A stretch of 33,893 nt of DNA. Source: an uncultured Clostridium sp. Its GTDB lineage: Bacteria > Bacillota > Clostridia > TANB77 > CAG-508. Shown in pieces: positions 16,735 through 24,533 of this stretch. Within the stretch, counting starts at the first letter, position 1, and each line of letters opens with the position of its first letter. The notes below the pieces were generated by a model. It did not search any database. It was not told where the DNA came from and saw only the letters and a list, made by a program, of their open reading frames with translations. Made by a program: the position numbers and the translations under genes. The stretch spans positions 1 to 33,893 of the forward strand of contig CAOJKK010000013.1 in assembly GCA_948437895.1 (NCBI GenBank). The letters are read 5' to 3'.

Positions 16735-18651
16735 ATGATAAAAATAAAGTTAAAAGATGAATCAGTATTAGAGGTTGAAGAGAATTTAACTGTATTAGAA
16801 ATAGCAAAAAAAATTAGTGAAGGATTAGCAAGAGTTGCAACTTGTGCTGAAATAGATGGAGAAGTTGTAGACTTAAGAACTGTTGTAGAAAAAGACTGCA
16901 CTTTAAATATATTAACATTTGAAAGTAGTGTAAATGGTAAAAAGGCATACTGGCATACAACATCACATATTATGGCACAAGCAATAAAGAGATTATATCC
17001 AGAAATGAAGCTTGCGATAGGTCCATCAATTGATAATGGTTTCTATTATGATTTTGATACAGATGTAGCCTTTACACCAGAAATGTTAGAAGCAATAGAA
17101 AAAGAAATGAAAAAGATTATAAAAGAAGATTTACCTATAGAAAGATTTGAACTTCCAAGAAATGAAGCATTAGAATTAATGAAAGATGAACCATATAAGG
17201 TTGAGCTTATAAATGATCTTCCAGAAGGAGAAACAATATCATTCTATAAACAAGGAGAATTTACAGATCTTTGTGCAGGACCACATTTAGCAAGTACAGG
17301 AAAAGTAAAGGCAGTAAAATTACTTTCATCATCAGGAGCATATTGGCGTGGAGATGAAAAAAATAAAATGCTACAAAGAATATATGGAATATCATTCCCT
17401 AAAGCAAGTCAGCTTGATGAATACGTAAATATGATAGAAGAAGCAAAGAAAAGAGATCATAGAAAGTTAGGAAAAGAATTAGATTTATTCTTCTTTGATG
17501 AAACAGCACCAGGAATGGCATATTGGATGCCAAAAGGATTTACTTTGATGAATACATTAATAAACTTCTGGAGAAAGGAACATCAAAAAAGAGGATATCA
17601 AGAATTCTCAGGACCTCAATTAAATAGCAGTGTATTATGGAAAACATCAGGACATTGGGATCACTATAAAGAAGACATGTTTGTTTTGACAGATGCAGAT
17701 GGAAATGAACAAGCATTAAAACCAATGAACTGTCCTAACTCAATTAAGATATACCAAACAAAATTAAGAAGCTATAAAGACTTACCATTAAGATTTAATG
17801 ATGTTGATGTTATACACAGAAATGAAAAATCAGGACAATTAAATGGACTATTCAGAGTAAGAATGTTTAGACAAGATGATTCACACAACTATGTAACAGA
17901 AGAACAAATCGGAAGTGAAATTAAGGATATAGTTGAAATAGCTGATAAATTATATAGAATATTTGGATTAGAATATAAACTTAGTTTATCTACAAGACCA
18001 GAAGATTTCATGGGAGAAATAGAAACATGGAATAAAGCAGAATCAGACCTTAAAAAAGTCTTAACAGATATATGTGGAGGAGAAGATAAATTCTCAATAA
18101 ATGAAGGAGACGGAGCTTTCTATGGACCAAAAATTGATATAACAATGAAAGACTGTTTAGGAAGAGAATGGCAAATGGGAACAGTACAACTTGATTTCCA
18201 ATTACCACAAAGATTTAACCTTCATTATATAGACAAAGAAGGAAACAAAAAAACACCAATAATGATACACAGAGCATTATTTGGATCATTTGATAGATTT
18301 ATAGGAATTATAACAGAACATTTTGCAGGAGCATTCCCAACATGGCTTGCACCAGTACAAGTTAGAATATTACCTATTGCAGATAGCCACAAAGAATATG
18401 CTTTACAATTAAAAGAACAATTTGAAAATGCAGATATACGTGTAGAATTAGATGAAAGAGAAGAGAAAATAGGATATAAAATCCGTGAAGCACAACTTCA
18501 AAAAATACCATACATGCTAATAATAGGAGATAAAGAAGTAGAAGCAAATGCTGTAGGAGTACGTTCAAGAAAAGATGGAGACATTGGACAAATGAGCATG
18601 CAAGATTTTATAGATAAAATAAAAGAAGAAGAAAGAACTTTTGCAAAATAA
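16735..18651 (+). CDS. thrS: Threonyl-tRNA synthetase
   Basis: ThrRS charges tRNA-Thr. The 638-residue protein has the full bacterial domain set: N-terminal TGS domain (IKIKLKDESVLEVEENLTVLEIAKKIS), the editing domain with HTTSHIMAQAIKRLYP and the late zinc-editing residues (DLCAGPHL), the class II catalytic core with motif 2 (RNEKSGQLNGLFRVRMFRQDD), zinc ligands CPN...H, and the C-terminal anticodon-binding domain (ILPIADSHKEYA...VELDEREEKIGYKIREAQ). The start at 16735 is preceded by GGAGAGAGG. It is controlled by the T-box upstream of yjjX. The dispersed hairpin element follows within four bases of its stop. Confidence 0.97.
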   Translation: MIKIKLKDESVLEVEENLTVLEIAKKISEGLARVATCAEIDGEVVDLRTVVEKDCTLNILTFESSVNGKKAYWHTTSHIMAQAIKRLYPEMKLAIGPSIDNGFYYDFDTDVAFTPEMLEAIEKEMKKIIKEDLPIERFELPRNEALELMKDEPYKVELINDLPEGETISFYKQGEFTDLCAGPHLASTGKVKAVKLLSSSGAYWRGDEKNKMLQRIYGISFPKASQLDEYVNMIEEAKKRDHRKLGKELDLFFFDETAPGMAYWMPKGFTLMNTLINFWRKEHQKRGYQEFSGPQLNSSVLWKTSGHWDHYKEDMFVLTDADGNEQALKPMNCPNSIKIYQTKLRSYKDLPLRFNDVDVIHRNEKSGQLNGLFRVRMFRQDDSHNYVTEEQIGSEIKDIVEIADKLYRIFGLEYKLSLSTRPEDFMGEIETWNKAESDLKKVLTDICGGEDKFSINEGDGAFYGPKIDITMKDCLGREWQMGTVQLDFQLPQRFNLHYIDKEGNKKTPIMIHRALFGSFDRFIGIITEHFAGAFPTWLAPVQVRILPIADSHKEYALQLKEQFENADIRVELDEREEKIGYKIREAQLQKIPYMLIIGDKEVEANAVGVRSRKDGDIGQMSMQDFIDKIKEEERTFAK

Positions 18652-18654
18652 GAA

Positions 18655-18712
18655 AAAATGGGGAAAAAGGGGATACTCCAGAGCACACGGCAGACACCTT
18701 TTTCCCCATTTT
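18655..18712 (+). repeat. Stop-codon-abutting hairpin element, copy 2 (after thrS)
   Basis: A perfect 16-bp stem (AAAATGGGGAAAAAGG at 18655 with CCTTTTTCCCCATTTT at 18697) closes a cap with ATACTCCAGAGCACACGGCAGACA. Compared with copies 1 and 3 the stem is entirely different, yet still complementary; the cap differs at three positions. One of these pairs (C-G to T-A) is compensatory in the inner hairpin. Confidence 0.85.
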
Positions 18713-18794
18713 ATTAAAATATGATTGTACAAAATTAAACAATATGATATACTCTGTTAAACAAAAGAGATGAAATGAGAGGAGAGCATTTTAC

Positions 18795-21051
18795 TTGATG
18801 AGTACTAATGATAATATTATTGATAAATTTAAATATCTAGGCTTAGATTTGGCAAGTATTCCAAAATTCATTAAAGACTTTGAGCCATTAGATTATAGAC
18901 CTTCAAAGTACAATGATGAGCATGTATATAAGGTATATAAATATATAAATATAAAAGACATACAAATACTGCTTACTCCTACTAATAGATTATCTGATAT
19001 TGCAGAAAAATACCGGGAAAGCAGTTCCTATTTATGCATATTTAACACCAGAGGTAGAAGAAAATATTGAAAGACATACTAAGTTTTTATCTATGATATC
19101 TAGTATGGATATAGATAAAATAGAAGAAATAGATAATGAACAGAAAAGATTAAATGATAATATTCCATTTAAAGTAAAATATCAAAAAGATTACTTATGG
19201 CAAATATATTATTCAGAATATACAAATAAATACTTTATGCTTGTTCCAACTGAAGATTTAGAATATTCAGCATTTTTCTATATATTAAAAAAACAATTAC
19301 AAAATGCTAGAAAAAGAAAACAAGAAAAGATATTTGTACCAATTAGTTATGCAGATTATAGCAGAGAATACTTAAGCAGAATGCAAATAACAGATATTGA
19401 GAATTACTTATGGCTTTTTACAAAAGAATGGCCACTGGTATATGAAGTATATGATAAAGATGAGAACTTAAGCTTACAGATAACTGGAAAAGCATATATA
19501 TATGATGATATTCAAAGTGATTACAAGGTGGTTTTAAACAATAAAGAAGATGCAATAAAATTTTATAAACTACTAAAAGCTTTATTTATCATGAAAACAG
19601 AAGTACCACATCATTATAATGTTAGATTATCAATTGATGATAAAGGAAGTTTAGAATTTAATGTAAATAATAAAAAGGTTATATATGAAATATTATCAAG
19701 CTTTATTAAAGAAGAATTCCTAAAAGCAGAAGAAGAGAAGGTTAAATTAATAGATAATAAAGCAGAAAGAGAAAAAGAGTTAGATAGCTTGCAGAAAAAA
19801 TCTTCTAAATTAGAAAGAGAATACTTAGAAAAAGAAAGACAAATATCTACATTTTTAGAATGTAAAAAAACCTTTTTTGGAAGAGTTAAATATTTCTTTA
19901 AATACAAGAAAGTAAGTCTAACAAAAAGCGAAGAGAATAAAGAAAAAGAACAAGAAATAAAATTAATAAGAATAAACAAATATGCAGAAGTAAAGAGTAA
20001 TTATACTTTAGAAGAATTAGTAGAGTTATATAAACAAATTGATAAAGAAGATTCAAAAGTAAAAAATCTAAGATTAGATATAAAAGCGATAGAACAAAAA
20101 ATAGTAGATCTAGAAAATAAAGTAAAAAATGCAAGACAATATATAGAGGAAATAGATAACCATAAAAAGAGTATTTTTGAATTTTGGAAATTTACCAATA
20201 AAGATAAAGCATCAGAACTTCCAGAAGGTAAAGTTAAAGAAGAAAACGATGAATTGATTAAAAAAGTTTTTGACTATGAATTTGATTTTGATGATTTATC
20301 AGTTAAATTAGATAAAATACAAAGAGATGAACTAACTAAAGAAGAATTAGATAGCCTTTATTTAACGAACACATATATTCTAGAAGATATTAATAAAGTA
20401 TCAAAAGAAGAGGGCATAACAGAAGAACGTTTAGAATACTTAAAAGAGAAGGCTATAGAAGCAAATTCGTTACTAGATAAAGAAAACTTTGATATATTTG
20501 GTGGAATGTCATATGATAATAAACTAAAAATATTAGCAAATAAAAAGCATAGAGAAATAGAAAGAGAAGTATTTAGAATATTAGATATAAACAAAAATAC
20601 TACAGTAGAAGAGTACATAAAAAACATAAGAGAAGTAATAGGTAATATAGAAACAGCACTTGAAAAAGTCAAGATACCGCTAAGTTTACCAGTATATATG
20701 GCAAGTATTGAACAGTTAAACAATAGATTTAATGTTTTCAATATAGAAGGGAAAAAAGCAATATTAGATTTACTAAAAGAAGACACTAAGGTGTTTAACT
20801 TATATAAAATAAATCTGAAAGAAAATACACCAATTTTAGCATTTACTAACATTGCATATTTTGAAAATAACAATAAGACGCTACCACTAGGAATGAATGT
20901 ATCAGAAGATATCTTAATAGATAATAATTTAATAGATTTAGAATTAAAAGAAAAACAAGAACTAAGGCTTGTAACATATGAGAATTTAAATGATGAATTA
21001 TCTGATATAATAATCAAAACAATGAAAATAGAAGAATATGATTTGAAGTAA
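18795..21051 (+). CDS. Large coiled-coil protein of unknown function, one +1 frameshift
   Basis: Read through a break at 19014, the product has 751 residues. I recognise no family. An N-terminal globular part of about 240 residues (with YGKAVPIYAYLTPEVEENIERH where the shift occurs) precedes a long charged region, about residues 290-440, full of Lys/Glu heptad-like repeats (EKELDSLQKKSSKLEREYLEKERQ, LRLDIKAIEQKIVDLENKV). A C-terminal domain of about 250 residues follows (SLPVYMASIEQLNNRFNVFNIEG). There is no signal peptide or membrane segment. The start may be TTG 18795, 8 bases after AGGAGAG, or ATG 18798. The shift is tac-CGG-gaa to tac-(c)-ggg-aaa. It stands alone between terminators. A structural or chromosome-associated role is possible but not shown. 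Confidence 0.8.
19014..19016 (+). other. CGG +1 frameshift site in the 751-residue gene
   Basis: tac-CGG-gaa in the zero frame; skipping C gives tac-ggg-aaa-gca-gtt. The zero frame would end 18 codons later. It is the only site followed by GGG. Confidence 0.8.
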
Positions 21052-21084
21052 GGTTAGAAAGAAACATTCTAATCTTACTTTTTT
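21046..21084 (+). terminator. Terminator after the 751-residue gene
   Basis: AAGTAAGGTTAGAA pairs with TTCTAATCTTACTT (14 bp, one G-U) around AGAAACA, with a T-run to 21084. The gene's stop codon lies inside the 5' arm. Confidence 0.88.
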
Positions 21085-21094
21085 AAAAAAGATA

Positions 21095-21123
21095 TTGTAA
21101 ATACCAAAAACATATTGTATAAT
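21095..21123 (+). promoter_or_regulatory. Promoter of tRNA-Leu
   Basis: TTGTAA (21095-21100), 17-base spacer, TATAAT (21118-21123), about 22 bases before the mature 5' end. Confidence 0.75.
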
Positions 21124-21145
21124 ACAAATTACAGCTAAATAATAT

Positions 21146-21228
21146 GCCGATGTGGCGGAACTGGCAGACGCACTAGACTCAAAATCTAGCGGGAAACCAT
21201 GTGGGTTCGAGTCCCACCATCGGTACCA
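21146..21228 (+). tRNA. tRNA-Leu (anticodon CAA)
   Basis: Acceptor stem GCCGATG pairs with CATCGGT (one G-U end pair), followed by A and an encoded CCA. The anticodon stem CTAGA/TCTAG holds loop CTCAAAA with anticodon CAA, reading UUG. The variable arm (CGGGAAACCATGTG) is long, as in class II tRNA-Leu, and the T arm is GTGGG-TTCGAGT-CCCAC. It sits at the left border of a block of unusual genes, a common position for insertions. Confidence 0.97.
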
Positions 21229-21230
21229 AA

Positions 21231-21270
21231 ATAAAAAACAGTATTTTCATTTGAATATACTGTTTTTTAT
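21231..21270. terminator. Terminator between tRNA-Leu and the convergent gene
   Basis: ATAAAAAACAGTAT / ATACTGTTTTTTAT, perfect 14-bp stem, T-run on both strands. Confidence 0.88.
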
Positions 21271-21286
21271 TTAATTTTGCTAGACC

Positions 21287-21997
21287 TTACTTAATGTTAC
21301 GACACTGAGATATAACACGTTCAGCTGCACCATCGCCATTATCCATGTTATACCCCCAGGTATTAACAGTGTTGCTTTCCAAACTGATTTTCATGACACG
21401 ACCAGCCAAATAATCAAAGTCAGCAGTTTCTTTCAAGAGTTCGCGAGCCTGATCAATGGTCATAGGTTCAGGATTATAATGAAGAAAACCGAGTCCATGA
21501 GGATGCGAATTGTTGTACAATGCTGCCAACACTTCTGCTTTATCCTTGTTAGAGATATCGACTACACCTTCTTTAACGATAGTTACGCCGAAATCTTTTT
21601 TTGTTTCATCAACTGGTGGCTGTGCTTCGCAAAATGTTTCAGTAAATAATTTCCTGAATTCTGTAGCAAACTCTTGGCTTGCAATCTTATCTATAATAAG
21701 AGGAAAATAACTCAGCCCCATAATAATCTGATATTTTTCACTCTTAAGTTCTTCAGGGAATAATACTTTGTTGGCAAATCCGCAACGTTCTTTTTGAAGA
21801 TCATCCAAAGCACAAGTAAGAAGTATAATCATGCCCATAGGAACGATTTCGTGATTGTCTGAAACACTTGCCATGTAATCGGTAAAATCATGAAGTTCAT
21901 ATGGAACATTTTTAGCTACATTCCGCGCTTCACGAAGCTTATCAGCTACATCTGTTAATAAAATTTCTGCATTGTTGTTTTTTGTGTCCTTTTTCAT
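21287..21997 (-). CDS. Hypothetical protein, GC-richer and foreign-looking
   Basis: I do not recognise a named family for this 236-residue soluble protein. It ends with a distinctive segment, GYNMDNGDGAAERVI, preceded by NNSHPHGLGFLHYNPEPMTI and FDYLAGRVMKISL. Its codons (CGT, CGC, GAC, CTG, ACC, GCG and one in-frame CGG at 21923-21925, codon 25) differ sharply from the AGA-dominated neighbours, a sign of transfer. If CGG shifts the frame here, the product ends at gga-atg-tag, three codons on. AAAGGA precedes the ATG. A promoter with TTACATAA in the spacer is at 22099-22127. Its place next to tRNA-Leu and beside two other unknown genes suggests a small island. No integrase is visible. Confidence 0.75.
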   Translation of the reverse strand: MKKDTKNNNAEILLTDVADKLREARNVAKNVPYELHDFTDYMASVSDNHEIVPMGMIILLTCALDDLQKERCGFANKVLFPEELKSEKYQIIMGLSYFPLIIDKIASQEFATEFRKLFTETFCEAQPPVDETKKDFGVTIVKEGVVDISNKDKAEVLAALYNNSHPHGLGFLHYNPEPMTIDQARELLKETADFDYLAGRVMKISLESNTVNTWGYNMDNGDGAAERVISQCRNIK

Positions 21998-22098
21998 AGT
22001 GAAAAATCCTTTCTGTAATAAAATTTAATTTGTCTAGCATTTTGCACTACTTTAGCTTAAAGTTAAGCTGATGAGGTATAAAACGCTATCGTAAGAAT

Positions 22099-22127
22099 AT
22101 TATACTATATTTTACATAATATTGCAA
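22099..22127 (-). promoter_or_regulatory. Minus-strand promoter for the gene ending at 21287
   Basis: On the minus strand TTGCAA, 17-base spacer, TATAAT. The spacer contains TTATGTAA (22112-22119), one change from the TTACGTAA seen in two neighbouring promoters. An inverted repeat AGCTTAA-AG-TTAAGCT (22054-22069) lies in the leader. Confidence 0.7.
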
Positions 22128-22160
22128 ATTTGAAAGGCTAAGCTTTGAATATGTATTTTA

Positions 22161-22189
22161 TTGACATAATTTACGTAATACAGTATAAT
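22161..22189 (+). promoter_or_regulatory. Promoter of the gene at 22234, with TTACGTAA
   Basis: TTGACA (22161-22166), 17-base spacer, TATAAT (22184-22189). The palindrome TTACGTAA (22171-22178) lies in the spacer. Confidence 0.8.
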
Positions 22190-22233
22190 TAAAGGTGCAG
22201 TAAACCAAGAAAATTTGAAATGGAGGAAAGATT

Positions 22234-22764
22234 ATGGACTGCAAAGATGTTCGGAAGGTAGCTAAAGACTTTATGGAGTATAAAGGAATAATGCCTTATA
22301 TTTCTGCACTTTTTGAAACAGAAAGTGTAAAAGAAAAGATTAAAGAAAAGTTTGAACTTTATTCTGCAGATTGTGAAAAGTTGATTAACGAAGTAAGGGA
22401 AGAGTTGGATGAAAACAGATTATTGATGGCAAGAAAAATTGTAGAGGCATATACTTGTGAGTTTTTTTCTGAAGATATTCAGGAGAATTTCGTAATTATT
22501 CAGTATATGTCATTACAAAATGCTTTTATGATTTCCGATGACAAAGAATTTCATGATAAGCTTATTAATGAAATGAAAAAAGCAATTGAGAATAAAAATG
22601 AAGCAGCATTAAGGGATGTCTATGAAATCATAGATGGAGTTGCATCTATGGTTTTGAAGAAATTTATAATTGCTCTCGATAACCCAAGTTTGATTTTCGC
22701 TATGATTTCAGCAGAAAAACTTTTCTTAGGCTTATCTAATACTACTGATGAAACAAATGAGTAA
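22234..22764 (+). CDS. Hypothetical helical protein
   Basis: I do not recognise this 176-residue protein. It is predicted to be mostly helical (SVKEKIKEKFELYSADCEKLINEVREEL, then EMKKAIENKNEAALRDVYEIIDG), with no membrane segment or signal. Codon 7 is an in-frame CGG (22252-22254); a +1 shift there would hit tag within three codons. Codon use is somewhat different from the conserved genes. GGAGG precedes the ATG at 22234. It is divergent from the minus-strand gene at 21287 and its promoter shares TTACGTAA-type spacers with the neighbours, so they may be co-regulated. Function unknown. Confidence 0.75.
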   Translation: MDCKDVRKVAKDFMEYKGIMPYISALFETESVKEKIKEKFELYSADCEKLINEVREELDENRLLMARKIVEAYTCEFFSEDIQENFVIIQYMSLQNAFMISDDKEFHDKLINEMKKAIENKNEAALRDVYEIIDGVASMVLKKFIIALDNPSLIFAMISAEKLFLGLSNTTDETNE

Positions 22765-22790
22765 ATTTACTTGCATAATCTAAATTCTAC

Positions 22791-22830
22791 AAAAATACAC
22801 ATAGGCAATATTGTGCTTATGTGTATTTTT
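22791..22830. terminator. Bidirectional terminator
   Basis: AAAAATACACATA (22791-22803) pairs with TATGTGTATTTTT (22818-22830); GCA/TGC inside. It separates the convergent genes 22234 and 22846. Confidence 0.9.
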
Positions 22831-22845
22831 GTTTTATATTAACTT

Positions 22846-23283
22846 TTATAAATACTTCTTCAATGTTTCAACACTATCTTCTTGCATAACAACAAATTCA
22901 TTTAGAATGTCTTTAACATCTTGAGCGGCATTATCATTTTGATTAAGAAGACGTCTTCCTTCTATAATTCCCATATTAGTACCTTGCATTAACAATTCTG
23001 ATAATTTAGAAGTTGTACTATCTGTTATAGTTTTCATTTGTATTCCATACCAAGTCATCATCTTATTCATAGCATTAGTTTCATGTGGCTCTTTATCACT
23101 ATAATTAGAATACAAATTATTTACCTTTCTAGAAATATCTTCATATTTATCGTATTCTGTATCTAATACTTGTTTAAATTTATTATCGTCTGAAACTTTA
23201 TCAGACACAAAAGAGATTGCATTCATACCCATTGTTGCACCTTTATTAACTTCATCTAATATGTTTAAGTTTTGGTTATCCAT
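22846..23283 (-). CDS. Small helical protein, function unknown
   Basis: The 145-residue product is helical and soluble: MDNQNLNILDEVNKGATMGMNAI at the start, then TMTWYGIQMKTIT-like (MMTWYGIQMKTITDS) and LMQGTNMGIIEGRRLLNQN. I believe similar small proteins occur in other clostridia and may have a ferritin-like helical bundle, but I cannot name a family or function. GGAGGT precedes the ATG. It is downstream of, and on the same strand as, the coiled-coil gene at 23367, with about 80 bases between them. Codon use is native, without in-frame CGG. Confidence 0.75.
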   Translation of the reverse strand: MDNQNLNILDEVNKGATMGMNAISFVSDKVSDDNKFKQVLDTEYDKYEDISRKVNNLYSNYSDKEPHETNAMNKMMTWYGIQMKTITDSTTSKLSELLMQGTNMGIIEGRRLLNQNDNAAQDVKDILNEFVVMQEDSVETLKKYL

Positions 23284-23366
23284 AAAATACCTCCGTAAAT
23301 TAATAATTTATATGTTTATTATTTACCAAAATAAATAAAATATTATCAAAGGGTAAATTATAATAT

Positions 23367-23606
23367 TTAAAGTTTTTTACTTAAATCAGATAATTCTTTA
23401 TAAAGCTCATCTCTATCATGTTTATGTTCTTTTATTTTATAACTAAGTTCTTCTTTAGAATTAGTGTTATTTGGATTTAATTCTTTAGACTTAGCTAAAT
23501 CCTTTTCTTCTGTATCAATCTTTAGATTTATTGCATACAACTTTCCATATTTGTAGCTAAGATCAAGTTCATCTTTATATTTTTTTGAAAAAAATGAATG
23601 TGACAT
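23367..23606 (-). CDS. Short coiled-coil protein
   Basis: This 79-residue, very charged protein (Lys, Glu, Asp) has a likely coiled coil over residues 25-75 (KIDTEEKDLAKSKEL, KEELSYKIKEHKHDRDELYKELSDLSKKL). There is no membrane segment. AAGGAG precedes the ATG by 9 bases. Together with the 22846 gene it makes a small minus-strand unit. I recognise no family. Confidence 0.7.
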   Translation of the reverse strand: MSHSFFSKKYKDELDLSYKYGKLYAINLKIDTEEKDLAKSKELNPNNTNSKEELSYKIKEHKHDRDELYKELSDLSKKL

Positions 23607-23695
23607 ATTAAAACTCCTTTTAACTTTTAATTATTGCTATATTTATTATTTACTAGAATAAAGAAAATATTATAAAACAATAAAATTTACAAAAA

Positions 23696-23724
23696 TTGAA
23701 ATTTACGTAAAATAATGATATAAT
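23696..23724 (+). promoter_or_regulatory. Promoter of the gene at 23847, with TTACGTAA
   Basis: TTGAAA (23696-23701), 17-base spacer, TATAAT (23719-23724), TTACGTAA at 23703-23710 in the spacer. The leader to the gene is about 115 bases and contains a GAAGAT-AAT-ATCTTC hairpin (23786-23800). Confidence 0.75.
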
Positions 23725-23846
23725 AAATAATATACACTGATTAAGTGCGTACGTTGAAAAATGTTTCATTTGTTTCACTATTGGGAAGATAATATCTTCG
23801 CATTGGTTAGACATATAAAAATTTAAGCAGCATAGGAGGTATTGTT

Positions 23847-24434
23847 GTGAATGAAACAAAGAAAAAAGAAAGTGGAAAAACAATTAAGGATACTTATCCT
23901 AAAATGCTATGGGAGGAATTCCTAAAGATTGTTGAAGGATGTGGCTTTAAAATTGGATACACTAATGAGTTTTATTCAATGCCAAGTCCATTTGTAAAGT
24001 ATGAGGATAAAGAGAAAAAAGAATTAATTCTTTATCATAGGGGAAAGAAATTAATTCTTTATGCAATATTTACAAATTCTGAAGAATTAAAATCCTTAAA
24101 ACTTTATGGAGAGGCAATAGAAAAGAATGAGGGATATAAACCTTTGATGTTGGAAGGAGCACATTTTAAGATTATAAAATGGCATCAGCAGTTTAATGGA
24201 ATGGATGTAACGGAAGGGTTAATTGAAAAACTTGAACTAATTAACTTAAACTATAAGTTGTGTAAATGGACACACAACTTTTGTGATTTAAAACCATTCT
24301 TCATAAATTGTGCTGAAGAGGAAACCTGTCGAATTATGCCTTATACTATAAGAGATGAAGAATACGATAAAATTATTAGAAAGAAAATTGATGTTGCAGC
24401 ATTTCCTGTTAGAAAGATAATTTCCGGACAATGA
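23847..24434 (+). CDS. Hypothetical protein
   Basis: I do not recognise this 195-residue soluble protein. It is mixed alpha/beta in appearance: KTIKDTYPKMLWEEFLKIVEGCGFKIGYT at the start, a stretch of strands (ELILYHRGKKLILYAIFT), and a cysteine-containing end (NCAEEETCRIMPY). The start is GTG 23847, 6 bases after GGAGGT; the ATG at 23851 is in another frame. No in-frame CGG is present. A terminator follows and the gene has its own promoter. Confidence 0.8.
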   Translation: MNETKKKESGKTIKDTYPKMLWEEFLKIVEGCGFKIGYTNEFYSMPSPFVKYEDKEKKELILYHRGKKLILYAIFTNSEELKSLKLYGEAIEKNEGYKPLMLEGAHFKIIKWHQQFNGMDVTEGLIEKLELINLNYKLCKWTHNFCDLKPFFINCAEEETCRIMPYTIRDEEYDKIIRKKIDVAAFPVRKIISGQ

Positions 24435-24452
24435 TTTTCACTTTCTGAAAGC

Positions 24453-24482
24453 AAAGCTCTCTGATATGTCAGGGAGCTTTTT
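24453..24482 (+). terminator. Terminator after the gene at 23847
   Basis: AAAGCTCTCTGA-TATG-TCAGGGAGCTTT (one G-U) followed by TT; GC and GC flank it. Confidence 0.88.
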
Positions 24483-24533
24483 GCTTGATAAAATATAACA
24501 AATATGTTAAAATTAGGAAGATGAGGTGATATT

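Noticed and set aside
1568..19016. Treating the eight broken genes as ordinary pseudogenes or plain sequencing errors
   Set aside because: All eight breaks share the same base, phase and coding-strand orientation, and the rest of each gene is intact. Random decay or base-calling noise would not respect coding strand and phase. Read-level confirmation is still needed.
21146..24434. Prophage or integrative element with attachment sites after tRNA-Leu
   Set aside because: No integrase, no recognisable phage gene and no repeat of the tRNA 3' end found in the window.
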